A stretch of DNA of 64,000 nucleotides from Pseudonocardia sp. (GTDB taxonomy: Bacteria > Actinomycetota > Actinomycetes > Mycobacteriales > Pseudonocardiaceae): contig NZ_JAODNI010000220.1 in the NCBI RefSeq assembly GCF_025465255.1, forward strand, positions 1-64,000, read 5' to 3'. The position numbers were made by a program, and so were the translations under genes. Shown here piece by piece: positions 17,126 through 24,464 of the stretch; the stretch's first letter is position 1; each line of letters starts with the position of its first letter. Below the pieces are notes generated by a model. The model saw only the letters and a program-made list of their open reading frames with translations. It had not been told where the DNA came from and searched no databases.

Positions 17126-17383
17126 ATGCCGAAGTCCAAGGTCCGCAAGAAGGCCGCCTACACGCCGCCGACCGGCCGGTCGCCCGTGAAGGTCGCCGGA
17201 CCCACCCATCCCGTGTACATCGCCGTGATGCTCGGCCTGATGCTCGTCGGCTTCGCGTGGCTGGTGGTCAACTACATCGCCGGCAGCAGCATCGGCTTCA
17301 TGACCGCGCTCGGCTCGTGGAACTTCCTCATCGGCTTCGCACTCATCGTGATCGGTCTCCTGATGACCATGAGATGGCGCTGA
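17126..17383 (+). CDS. crgA: Cell division protein CrgA
   Basis: An 85-residue membrane protein: a basic N-terminal tail (MPKSKVRKKAAYTPP) and two transmembrane helices (about residues 31-51 and 62-81), ending in 'MTMRWR'. Length and layout match CrgA, which in mycobacteria recruits FtsI and links septum proteins, and in Streptomyces restrains Z-ring formation. Start ATG 17126 has GACGAGG upstream. Orthologous position between the pknB block and ppiA. Confidence 0.93.
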   Translation: MPKSKVRKKAAYTPPTGRSPVKVAGPTHPVYIAVMLGLMLVGFAWLVVNYIAGSSIGFMTALGSWNFLIGFALIVIGLLMTMRWR

Positions 17384-17418
17384 ACAGCCGAAACACACGA
17401 ATGTGAGACCATCCCCAC

Positions 17419-17440
17419 TGTGGACAAGCCCTGTGGACAA
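17419..17440. promoter_or_regulatory. Pair of DnaA boxes downstream of crgA
   Basis: Two exact copies of TGTGGACAA (complement TTGTCCACA) at 17419-17427 and 17432-17440, same orientation, starts 13 bp apart. This matches the GC-rich actinobacterial DnaA box. They lie between crgA and the PH-like gene, about 21 kb from oriC. Confidence 0.6.
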
Positions 17441-17471
17441 CCCTTACAGCTACCCTGGGTGATCCCTGCCG

Positions 17472-17906
17472 ATGAGTGATCGGACGCGGTGGAGCCCGGC
17501 CGCCGGCCTCGTCGCCGTCGGCTGGCTGCTCACGGCGGGCGCCATCCTGTGGTGCGGGCTGCTCTTCGCCTCCGGCGCGGACCCGGCGGGCCGCCTGATC
17601 GCCGGGGTCGCCGCCGTCGGGCTGCTGCTGGCCTCGCTGTTCGGCACGGTCGCCCGGCCGCGCCTCGCCGCGGACGCCGCCGGCGTCACGGTGCGGGGGC
17701 TGCTCGGCGCGCGACCGTTCCCGTGGAGCCGGGTCCAGGGAGTGCGCGTGGTCCGTATCCGGCGGCTGGGACGCGAGACCTCGATGCTGGAGCTGGACGT
17801 CCGGGACGCCGCCGGTGCCGAACGGCTGATGGTCTTCGGGCGGCTGGACCTCAACGCGGAGCCCGAGGACGTCGCGGGCCTACTCGCCGCACGCCGCCCG
17901 GTCTAG
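17472..17906 (+). CDS. PH-like domain membrane protein
   Basis: A 144-residue protein with two N-terminal transmembrane helices (about 11-32 and 42-61) followed by a small bacterial PH-like domain: 'AADAAGVTVRGLLGARPFPWSRVQGVRVVR' and 'LGRETSMLELDVRD' then a short helix. This matches the Rv0010c-type proteins found next to crgA in mycobacteria. The function is unknown. Start ATG 17472 lies 31 bp after the second DnaA box, so DnaA could affect its transcription. Confidence 0.75.
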   Translation: MSDRTRWSPAAGLVAVGWLLTAGAILWCGLLFASGADPAGRLIAGVAAVGLLLASLFGTVARPRLAADAAGVTVRGLLGARPFPWSRVQGVRVVRIRRLGRETSMLELDVRDAAGAERLMVFGRLDLNAEPEDVAGLLAARRPV

Positions 17907-18057
17907 GGCATCCGCCCGGACGTGGCGGCGGACCACCCGGACGGCCGGGCCCGGCATCACCGCGGGTGCCGCGAGACCCCCCGCTCGGAGCCTCGTGCCC
18001 GGCGGCACCGGGTTCCTACGCTGGTGAGGCCCGGTCGTCGACGAAGGAGGTTCTCGC

Positions 18058-18126
18058 GTGAACAGGACGCCGATGCGCGGCACGGACGGCTGCTCCACCG
18101 GTTGCGGCTGCAGCAAGCCGGATTAG
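18058..18126 (+). CDS. 22-residue cysteine-rich peptide (unannotated small ORF)
   Basis: A tiny gene starting at GTG 18058 and ending at TAG 18124. It encodes 22 residues ending in CSTGCGCSKPD, with Cys at 12, 16 and 18 (C-x3-C-x-C). Support for it being real: AAGGAGG at 18044-18050 with 7-base spacing, 20 of 22 codons ending in G or C, a TACGCT -10-like element at 18017-18022, and a 14-bp terminator hairpin starting 11 bases after the stop. It has no neighbour on its strand, so it is not an obvious leader peptide. I do not recognise a family. Metal binding or thiol redox chemistry is possible but is a guess. Confidence 0.65.
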   Translation: MNRTPMRGTDGCSTGCGCSKPD

Positions 18127-18136
18127 GAGACGGAAA

Positions 18137-18167
18137 GAGGGCCGCCGGGACGTTCCCGGCGGCCCTC
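18137..18167. terminator. Strong bidirectional terminator
   Basis: A perfect 14-bp stem, 18137-18150 with 18154-18167, and a 3-base CGT loop. It separates the small Cys-rich peptide gene (plus) from the rhomboid gene (minus, stop at 18181). One of the strongest hairpins in the window. Confidence 0.85.
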
Positions 18168-18180
18168 CGCGTGCGAGGGA

Positions 18181-19047
18181 CTACAGCGACAGCGTGATCG
18201 CGAGCAACGCCACCACGGCGAGGCCGGCGATCGCCCCGGCCTGCACGAGGTTCCGGTTCCGGGCGGGCGCATAGACGAGCGCCGCCGTCGCGGCCGCGCC
18301 GACCACCAGCCCGCCGAGGTGCCCGGCGAGCGAGATCCCCGGGAGCACGACGCTGATCACGATGTTCACCGCGATCAGCCCGAAGGCCTGGCTCGGCGGT
18401 ACCCGCATCCGGCGCAGCACCACGGCCAGGCCGCCCATCAGCCCGAACACCGCCCCGGACGCGCCGGCGACCGCCGCGTTCGGTGAGAAGAGCATCACCG
18501 CGGCCGAGCCGCCGAGCAACGAGACCAGGTAGACGGCCAGGAACCGCGTCCGGCCCAGGACGGTCTCCACGTCCCGGCCGATGACCCACAGCGCCAGCAT
18601 GTTGAACACCAGGTGCAGCGGGCCGTAGTGCAGGAACCCGGCGGTGACGAGCCGCCACCAGTCACCGGCGGCGATGTCGTCGGACTGCAGGACCCAGTCC
18701 TGGAACAGCGCCGACGCGTAGTTGCCGCCGAGGCTGCCGGACTGCACGACCGTCCACGCGAAGACCAGGACGTTCAGGGCGACCAGCACCGGCGTCACGA
18801 TCGGCCGCGCCCGCGAGCGCTGCTGCGCGCCGGCCAGGGTCACCCCTCGCCGGGCACCCCCCTGCCGGACCGAGCGGTTGCCCTCGGCGACGCAGTCCAC
18901 GCACTGGTACCCGACGGACGCCTCGCGCAGGCAGTCCGTACAGGCGGGCCGGCCGCAGCGCGCGCAGCTCAGCCCCGTGGGCCGGTCGGGGTGCCGGGCG
19001 CAGACAGCCGGTGCGTCCGGCGGAAGGGGTCCGGCAGGGTGGGTCAC
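18181..19047 (-). CDS. Rhomboid-family intramembrane serine protease with N-terminal zinc finger
   Basis: A 288-residue protein. Residues about 15-55 form a B-box-like zinc finger with His and seven Cys ('CARHPDRPTGLSCARCGRP', 'CTDCLRE', 'YQCVDC'). Six or seven transmembrane helices follow, with the rhomboid motifs: 'HYGPLHLVFNMLALWVIG', catalytic Ser in 'AGASGAVFGLMGG', and catalytic His in 'LAGHLGGLVVGA'. It cuts membrane-spanning substrates; none are known here. It lies 27 bp downstream of ppiA on the same strand, so it is probably in the same transcript. Confidence 0.93.
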   Translation of the reverse strand: MTHPAGPLPPDAPAVCARHPDRPTGLSCARCGRPACTDCLREASVGYQCVDCVAEGNRSVRQGGARRGVTLAGAQQRSRARPIVTPVLVALNVLVFAWTVVQSGSLGGNYASALFQDWVLQSDDIAAGDWWRLVTAGFLHYGPLHLVFNMLALWVIGRDVETVLGRTRFLAVYLVSLLGGSAAVMLFSPNAAVAGASGAVFGLMGGLAVVLRRMRVPPSQAFGLIAVNIVISVVLPGISLAGHLGGLVVGAAATAALVYAPARNRNLVQAGAIAGLAVVALLAITLSL

Positions 19048-19074
19048 GAAGCCCCTCTCCTCACGGGGGTTCCG

Positions 19075-19614
19075 TCAGGAGATCTCGACGTGCTGGATGA
19101 CCACGTCGGTGAGCGGCCGGTCGGTCCGGTCGGTCGGGATGTTCGCGATGGCGTCGACGACGGCACGGGAGTCCGCGTCCGCGACCTCACCGAAGATCGT
19201 GTGCTTGCGGTTCAGGTGCGGCGTCGGGCCGACCGTGATGAAGAACTGCGAGCCGTTCGTGCCCGGGCCCGCGTTGGCCATGGCCAGCAGGTACGGGCGG
19301 TCGAACTTGAGCTCCGGGTGGAACTCGTCCGCGAACTGGTAGCCGGGTCCGCCGCGGCCGGTGCCCGTGGGGTCACCGCCCTGCAGCATGAACCCGCTGA
19401 TGACGCGGTGGAAGATCGAGCCGTCGTAGAAGGGGCCGCTGTCCCCGCCGCTCGCATTGGGCTGCGAGTAGTCCTTCTTACCGGTCGCGAGGTCGGCGAA
19501 GTTCGCCACGGTCTTGGGGGCGTGGTCCGGGAACAGCGTGATCCGGATGTCGCCCTCGGACGTCCGCAGCGTCGCGGTCTGGTTCGAGTTGCCTGGGTCA
19601 GTCACGGTTACCAT
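19075..19614 (-). CDS. ppiA: Cyclophilin-type peptidyl-prolyl cis-trans isomerase
   Basis: A 179-residue cyclophilin. Start at ATG 19614 (MVTVTDPGNSNQTATL); the open frame runs on to 20112 but that part is antisense to the cwsA-like gene. Typical sequence: 'NFADLATGKKDY', 'DGSIFHRVISGFMLQGGDPTG' (active-site Arg and Phe-Met), 'LLAMANAGPGTNGSQFFIT' (Gln-Phe-Phe), 'LNRKHTIFGEV'. No signal peptide, so it is cytoplasmic. It catalyses proline isomerisation in protein folding. It is divergent from cwsA across 46 bp, as in mycobacteria (Rv0009/Rv0008c). Confidence 0.95.
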   Translation of the reverse strand: MVTVTDPGNSNQTATLRTSEGDIRITLFPDHAPKTVANFADLATGKKDYSQPNASGGDSGPFYDGSIFHRVISGFMLQGGDPTGTGRGGPGYQFADEFHPELKFDRPYLLAMANAGPGTNGSQFFITVGPTPHLNRKHTIFGEVADADSRAVVDAIANIPTDRTDRPLTDVVIQHVEIS

Positions 19615-19660
19615 CGTGCCAGGAGCGGCGGTCCACGCCCACGCGGGAAGAGGTCCGGTC

Positions 19661-20119
19661 ATGAGCAGGAGCATCGGCACGACCACGCACGAGGCCCTGG
19701 GGCGTGCCCGCGAGCAGGCCGGAGAGGCTCTCTCAACCCTCGGCGGCGCCGCCGAGGAGATCGCGCGCGAGGTCGCCGAGCGGATCGAGAAGGACGTCCC
19801 CGTGTTGGCCGAGAGGACCGCGGACAAGGCCAAGGGCCTGCTGGACGAGTCCGGCACCCTTCTGGACCACGCCGTCACGGCCGTCCGCAAGGACCTGGCC
19901 CGCCGCATCGACCCCGAGCCCATGCCGGTCGCGTGGTGGCGCTGGATGGCCGCGGGTGGCCTCGTCGCCGCGGTGCTCGCCGGGATCGTGTACGTGGTGC
20001 TGTCGCGCGGCCCGCAGGAGGTTTCGGTGAACGACGTCGCCGAGCCGCCGTCGACGATCCCGCCCACGGACGTCGTCGCCCCGGGAGCGGACGCCGTCTC
20101 CGCCCGCGGCAACCGCTAG
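19661..20119 (+). CDS. cwsA: CwsA-like cell wall/division membrane protein
   Basis: A 152-residue protein: residues 1-88 are charged and helical with heptad-like Ala/Glu/Lys spacing, residues about 93-115 form one transmembrane helix ('WRWMAAGGLVAAVLAGIVYVVLS'), and the tail is Pro/Ser/Thr-rich. This layout, size and place beside ppiA match mycobacterial CwsA (Rv0008c), which interacts with Wag31 and CrgA. Direct sequence likeness is low, so the name rests largely on synteny. Start ATG 19661 has GGAAGAGG at 19646-19653. The stop overlaps the stop of the converging hydrolase gene at CTAG 20116-20119. Confidence 0.65.
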   Translation: MSRSIGTTTHEALGRAREQAGEALSTLGGAAEEIAREVAERIEKDVPVLAERTADKAKGLLDESGTLLDHAVTAVRKDLARRIDPEPMPVAWWRWMAAGGLVAAVLAGIVYVVLSRGPQEVSVNDVAEPPSTIPPTDVVAPGADAVSARGNR

Positions 20120-21210
20120 GCCACCGCCCCGGCGTCGCGAAGGAACGCGGTCACGGCCTGCTCGTAGCGTTCCGGATCCGCGTTCCACGCCGCCGTGTGC
20201 TCGACATCCGGCACCTCGAGGTAGCGGATCGGCCAGCCGAGCGCGCGTCCCGCCGCCGCCAGGGCCCGACTGGAGCTCGCCGGGACGGCCGTGTCCGGAC
20301 CGCTGTGCACGATGAAGGTCGGCGGCCGGTGCTTCGGCGGGGTCCGCCGCAGGTCGAAGCGGTCGAAGTCGATGCCGATCCGCCGCGTCGCGGTCGCGGT
20401 CGCCAGGGGCACCAGCGCGGGTGGGACGAGCCGGTTCGCCGCCTGCAGGCGCAGGCAGGCCCGCCAGTCCACCAGCGGCGCGTCCCACACCATCGCCTCG
20501 ACGAGGTGCGCCTCGGCGGAGCGGTCCAGGAACGCCCCGCAGATGGCCGCGCCCATGGACCAGCCGACGAGCACGATCCGCCGCGCCCCGCGGGAGGTCG
20601 CGTACCGGACGGCCGCCTCCAGGTCCTCCCACTCGGTGTCCCCGAGGTGGAAGAAGCCGTCCGGGCTCGGCGGGGCCTCCGGGTCGTTGCGGTAGCTGAC
20701 CACCAGCTGCGGCAACCCGAGCGCATGCAGCGCAGGGAGGATCCGCAGCGCCTCGCGCCGGGTGCCGCCACGTCCGTGGATCGCGATCGCCCAGGTCGTC
20801 CCCGCCGCGGGGACCTCCCAGGCCGGCGCGGGGCCGAGCGGGGTGTCGATCATGACCTCGTCGAACGTCAGGCCATGGGCGCCGGGATCGGGGTCGTAGG
20901 GCCCGGCGTCGACGACCGCCGGCCCGGCCGGCGGAACCGGCCCGGACAGGAGCCGACGGACCACCCCCCGCTTGTCGTCGCGCAGCACCGGCCCGAGCAC
21001 CGCCAGGCCCTCCGACCAACGCAGGCCCCAGACCCCGGGCTGCAGGACGAGCCTGCTCCGGGCGAGGGTCACCGTGCCCTCGTCCGCACCCAGCACCCGC
21101 TCCGGGTAGAGCACGGAGCGGCGGGTGTCCAACAGGACCGTCGCGTAGTGGGTCCCGATGCCGAAACCCAGGCCCAGGCCCGCACCGGCCCCGATGCCCA
21201 GCCCGACCAT
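20116..21210 (-). CDS. Alpha/beta hydrolase
   Basis: A 364-residue protein. An N-terminal Gly-rich hydrophobic segment (residues 1-20, 'GLGIGAGAGLGLGFGIG') looks like a membrane anchor or signal. The hydrolase core has the oxyanion stretch 'AIAIHGRGGTRREA' near 145, the nucleophile elbow 'VGWSMGAAIC' near 217, an acid in 'VHSGPDTAVPAS' near 305, and His in 'DVEHTAAW' near 337. It resembles the acyl-peptidase/prolyl-oligopeptidase-like esterases of actinobacteria. The substrate is unknown. The stop shares CTAG with the cwsA-like stop. Confidence 0.85.
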   Translation of the reverse strand: MVGLGIGAGAGLGLGFGIGTHYATVLLDTRRSVLYPERVLGADEGTVTLARSRLVLQPGVWGLRWSEGLAVLGPVLRDDKRGVVRRLLSGPVPPAGPAVVDAGPYDPDPGAHGLTFDEVMIDTPLGPAPAWEVPAAGTTWAIAIHGRGGTRREALRILPALHALGLPQLVVSYRNDPEAPPSPDGFFHLGDTEWEDLEAAVRYATSRGARRIVLVGWSMGAAICGAFLDRSAEAHLVEAMVWDAPLVDWRACLRLQAANRLVPPALVPLATATATRRIGIDFDRFDLRRTPPKHRPPTFIVHSGPDTAVPASSSRALAAAGRALGWPIRYLEVPDVEHTAAWNADPERYEQAVTAFLRDAGAVA

Positions 21211-21465
21211 GATCCGCGACAGGCGCGCCGAGCCGGTGATGATCCTTCACTTCCCTTCACGGTGATGGCAGAGCGTCGATGACCTCACGCTGAAGCGCGT
21301 CCACCGTACGGGTGGCGACGCCGGAGGTTGCCGGAAGATTGTCACTCGAACAGGTGAAGGTCGCCTCCAGAGCGCGATATTCCACATCTCGAACCCCCAA
21401 CGTTCGTTGGGCCGCCCGAAGCACCATCGTTTTCCGAGACCCCCGATCGGAAGGATCCACCAGAG
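21211..21465 (+). promoter_or_regulatory. Promoter region of the repetitive secreted protein, with inverted repeat
   Basis: The 255-bp gap between two divergent genes. A 14-bp inverted repeat CCAACG-tt-CGTTGG lies at 21397-21410, and TTGTCA at 21339-21344 could be a -35 element, though no well-spaced -10 is clear. The inverted repeat may be an operator. GGAAGGA at 21449-21455 serves the downstream ATG. Confidence 0.35.
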
Positions 21466-22182
21466 ATGAGCAGTCTCGCCAGGCGCACGCTGCGTACGTC
21501 GGCCACCATTGCGGGAGTCGCCGCCATCGGCGTCGGCTTCGCGGGCCAGGCCCTCGCCGCGCCGTCGCTGCCGGAGCTGCCCGCGGCTCCGGAGCTCCCC
21601 GCGGCGCCGGAGCTGGCAGCCCCGGACCTCGCAGCTCCGGAGCTCTCCGCGCCCGAGCTCCCCTCGCCCGACTCGATGGCCCTGCCGGGCCTCTTCAACT
21701 TCGAGATGCCGACCGTGAGCACGCAGACCGCCCCCGAGGGCGACACCGCGGTGCCGGCCTCGATGCGGACCGCGGGCCTTCCCGAGGCTCCGGGTGCCCC
21801 CGAGCTCCCGGCCGCCCCTGCGTTCCCCGGCCTGGACGCGCTGCCCGCGGCCCCGTCCCTGCCCGCGGCCCCGTCGCTGTCCGAGCTCCCGGGTGCCCCG
21901 CAGGTGGCCGGCGAGCTGGCCACCCCGGCGGGCAGCATCCCGCTGGCCGGGCCGGAGCTCCCGGCGCCGGCCCTGCCCGAGCTCCCGGCGCCCGCACTCG
22001 GCGCGCCGGAGCTGGGTGCCCCCGCGCTCCCCGAGCTGGGTGCCCCGGCGCTGCCGACCCTGCCGTCGACGCAGGACCAGGACTTCGACGGCAACGACTA
22101 CAAGGTCGGCGCCTCGGACGCGGTCGCGGCTCCGGACGCCGCGAGCCTCGCCTCGCAGATCGCCGGTCTCGCCGCCCTCTGA
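21466..22182 (+). CDS. Secreted Ala/Pro/Glu/Leu repeat protein
   Basis: A 238-residue protein with a clear signal peptide (residues 1-31, 'ARRTLRTSATIAGVAAIGVGFAGQALA' region, cleavage after ALA). The mature part is almost wholly degenerate P-E-L-P-A-A-P and G-A-P-E-L units, broken by one non-repeat segment (about residues 65-110, around 'LFNFEMPTVSTQT') and ending in an acidic stretch with 'DQDFDGNDYKVG' and a short helix. It has no Cys, no LPXTG and no enzyme domain. It could be a wall-associated spacer or adhesin-like polypeptide. I do not recognise a named family. A hairpin terminator follows. Confidence 0.75.
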   Translation: MSSLARRTLRTSATIAGVAAIGVGFAGQALAAPSLPELPAAPELPAAPELAAPDLAAPELSAPELPSPDSMALPGLFNFEMPTVSTQTAPEGDTAVPASMRTAGLPEAPGAPELPAAPAFPGLDALPAAPSLPAAPSLSELPGAPQVAGELATPAGSIPLAGPELPAPALPELPAPALGAPELGAPALPELGAPALPTLPSTQDQDFDGNDYKVGASDAVAAPDAASLASQIAGLAAL

Positions 22183-22230
22183 TCCACCGGTGAGGTCCGC
22201 TCCCCAGATCTCACCTTCGCGAATCCCCTC

Positions 22231-22262
22231 AGGACCGGTCACGACGGTGTGGACCGGTTCCT
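22231..22262 (+). terminator. Hairpin after the secreted repeat protein
   Basis: AGGACCGGTC at 22231-22240 pairs with GACCGGTTCCT at 22252-22262, with one bulged base and an 11-base loop. It ends the plus-strand gene and precedes the converging mntH stop at 22418. The rest of 22183-22417 shows no gene. Confidence 0.55.
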
Positions 22263-22417
22263 GCAGGGCGCGCTGACCCCGAGCGCACGGTCGTCGACAC
22301 CGATCCGGCGGCTCCTGCACTTGGCATCGACGCGGCACGTCGGGCGGCCCACCGGTCGTCCCGCGTGCCGCGTCCTTCGTGTGTCCGCAGGGTCCGGGGC
22401 GACCGGGTGCCACCCGC

Positions 22418-23680
22418 TCAACCGACGAACGTCTGCCAGAGCAGCACGCCGTTGAGCCCGACGATCGCCGTGGCCGCGACCGACGCCGCCACCGTCGTGA
22501 TCCGCCGGTTCACCAGCTCCCCCATCACGTCGCGGCGACGGGTGAGCAGCACCAGCGGGATCAACGCGAACGGGATGCCGAAGGACAGGATCACCTGGGA
22601 GAACACCAGCGCCTTCGTGGGGTCGATGCCGAGGCCCAGCACGACGAGCGCCGGCGCCAGCGTGATCAGCCGGCGCAGGAGCAGCGGGATCCGCCGCCGG
22701 ATAAACCCCTGCATGACCACCTGGCCCGCGAACGTCCCGACCCCGGCGGACGCGAAACCGGACGCCAGCAGGGCGAGGGCGAAGGCCATCGCCGCGGGGT
22801 GGTCCAGCACCCGGCCGAGCGCGGCGTGCACGCCCTCCAGGCTGCCGGTGTCCTCCGGTACGGCCGATCCGTGGAACAGCGCCGCGGCGATCACCAGCAT
22901 CGCCATGTTGACCAGCCCCGCGAGGCCCATGCCGAGGGTGACGTCGATGCGCTGGTGGCGGAGCAGGAACCGACGCTCGTTGAGCGTGGTCGCGGGGTTG
23001 CGGTCCTGGGTGAGCGCCGAGTGCAGGTAGATGACGTGCGGCATGACCGTGGCGCCGAGGATGCCGGTGGCCAGCATCAGGCTCTCCGGGCCGTCGAACA
23101 TCGGCACGAGGCCGGCGGCGAGCTCGTCCGGCTCCCACGGGATGCGGAGCGTCGTGACCAGGAATCCGAGCAGGATCACCGCGAACAGGCCTGCGATCGC
23201 CAGCTCGAACGGCCGCTGCCCGCGCTGGTGCAGCCCGAGCAGCGCGAACGCGACGACGCCGGTGATCACGCCACCGACGAACAGCGGCAGCCCGAACAGC
23301 AGGTGCAGCGCGACCGCGCCGCCGATGACCTCGGCGAGGTCGGTGGCGGCGGCGACGATCTCCGCCTGCACCCACATCCCCCGGCTCACCGGCTTCGGGT
23401 ACTCCTCGCGGCACATCTCGGCGAGGTTGCGGCCGGTGGCGATGCCGAGCTTCGCGGACAGCCCCTGGATGAGCATCGCGAGCAGGTTCGCGCCGACGAT
23501 CACCCACAGCAGCAGGTAGCCGAAGTTCGAGCCGGCGGAGAAGTTCGTGGCGAAGTTGCCGGGATCCACGTAGGCGATGGCGGCGACGAACGCCGGGCCG
23601 ATCAATGTCAGGCTGCCGCGCCGCCCCCGCGCCCGGACGTCGGCCACCGCCGTCGATCGCTCGGATCTCACCGCGCTCAT
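22418..23680 (-). CDS. mntH: Nramp-family divalent metal (Mn2+) transporter
   Basis: A 420-residue protein with 11 predicted transmembrane helices. The metal-site motifs are intact: 'YVDPGNFATN' in helix 1 (Asp-Pro-Gly-Asn) and 'ATVMPHVIYLHSAL' in helix 6 (Met-Pro-His). It imports Mn2+ (possibly Fe2+) with protons. The start ATG 23680 overlaps the stop of the upstream regulator by ATGA, so the two form one operon and the transporter is probably repressed by its partner when metal is plentiful. Confidence 0.93.
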   Translation of the reverse strand: MSAVRSERSTAVADVRARGRRGSLTLIGPAFVAAIAYVDPGNFATNFSAGSNFGYLLLWVIVGANLLAMLIQGLSAKLGIATGRNLAEMCREEYPKPVSRGMWVQAEIVAAATDLAEVIGGAVALHLLFGLPLFVGGVITGVVAFALLGLHQRGQRPFELAIAGLFAVILLGFLVTTLRIPWEPDELAAGLVPMFDGPESLMLATGILGATVMPHVIYLHSALTQDRNPATTLNERRFLLRHQRIDVTLGMGLAGLVNMAMLVIAAALFHGSAVPEDTGSLEGVHAALGRVLDHPAAMAFALALLASGFASAGVGTFAGQVVMQGFIRRRIPLLLRRLITLAPALVVLGLGIDPTKALVFSQVILSFGIPFALIPLVLLTRRRDVMGELVNRRITTVAASVAATAIVGLNGVLLWQTFVG

Positions 23681-24333
23681 GCATCCCCCTCGACGACCGT
23701 GCCGAACACCAGATGGGTCAGGACCTGACCGAGCGCGAGCGGCTCGCCGCCGAGCAGCACCCGGCAGGAGCCGCCGTAGGGCTCCTGCTCACCGACCTCC
23801 AGGACGACGCCCGGGCGGACGCCCTTCTCCCCGAGGTAGCGCAGCGCGTCGCTGTCACGGTCCGAGACGCGCTCGACCCGGAAGCGGCTCCCGGCGGGCG
23901 TGCCCGCGAGCGAGCGGCCCCAGCTCTCGTCGTGGGCGCCGGCCGCGGGCGGGATGGGATCCCCGTGCGGATCGCGGGTGGGATGGCCGAGCGCGGCGTC
24001 GATGCGGGCCTCGAGCCGCTCGCTCAGCGCGTGCTCCAGCAGCTCGGCCTCGACGTGCACCTCGTCCCACGGCATGCCCAGCACGCGGGCGAGAAAGGTC
24101 TCCAGCAGCCGGTGCCGGCGGACGACGCGCAGCGCCTCCCGCTCCCCCTGTGCGGTGAGGTGCACGCCCGTCTCGCGCTCGACGAGCCGGCCGTCGCTCA
24201 GCCTCTTCATCATCGCCGAGACGGACGGGGAGGACACGTGCAGCTCGCGCGCCAACGCGCTGGTGGTGACCGCCTCCCCGCGGGTACTCAGCAGGAAGAT
24301 GGTCTTCAGGTAGTCCTCGACGGCGGGCGTCAT
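23677..24333 (-). CDS. mntR: DtxR/MntR-family metal-dependent repressor
   Basis: A 218-residue protein from ATG 24333 (MTPAVEDYLKTIFLL). The open frame extends to 24411, but the operator-like palindrome lies in that stretch, which favours the shorter start. Domains: winged helix (residues 1-65, 'ALARELHVSSPSVSAMMKRLSDGRLVE'), metal-binding/dimerisation domain (about 70-140, 'HRLLETFLARVLGMPWDEVHVEAELLEHALS'), and a C-terminal SH3-like domain (about 160-218). Operon with mntH fixes its role as a Mn or Fe sensor. GTG 24342 is another possible start. Confidence 0.88.
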   Translation of the reverse strand: MTPAVEDYLKTIFLLSTRGEAVTTSALARELHVSSPSVSAMMKRLSDGRLVERETGVHLTAQGEREALRVVRRHRLLETFLARVLGMPWDEVHVEAELLEHALSERLEARIDAALGHPTRDPHGDPIPPAAGAHDESWGRSLAGTPAGSRFRVERVSDRDSDALRYLGEKGVRPGVVLEVGEQEPYGGSCRVLLGGEPLALGQVLTHLVFGTVVEGDA

Positions 24334-24352
24334 GGTTCCCACGAGCCGGATG

Positions 24353-24366
24353 TTAGGCACGTCTAA
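24353..24366 (-). promoter_or_regulatory. MntR/DtxR-type operator
   Basis: TTAGGCACGTCTAA, an imperfect palindrome of the TTAGGC-type half-sites bound by DtxR/MntR/IdeR regulators. It lies 20 bp upstream of the mntR ATG at 24333, where it would cover the promoter and autoregulate mntR-mntH. Confidence 0.65.
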
Positions 24367-24464
24367 TTCATCCGGTCGATGCGTCTTCTCAGATTGAGAC
24401 GAGTGGCGCATCAGGCCGTTCGCCGTCCTGACCGATCCAGACCCTCTTTTCGTCGATGTGACAT

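Noticed and set aside
21466..22182. The repetitive secreted gene considered as a frame artefact
   Set aside because: Signal peptide, ribosome site, terminator and a non-repeat island with ordinary codons all support the chosen frame; other frames read as Arg/Ser-rich noise.
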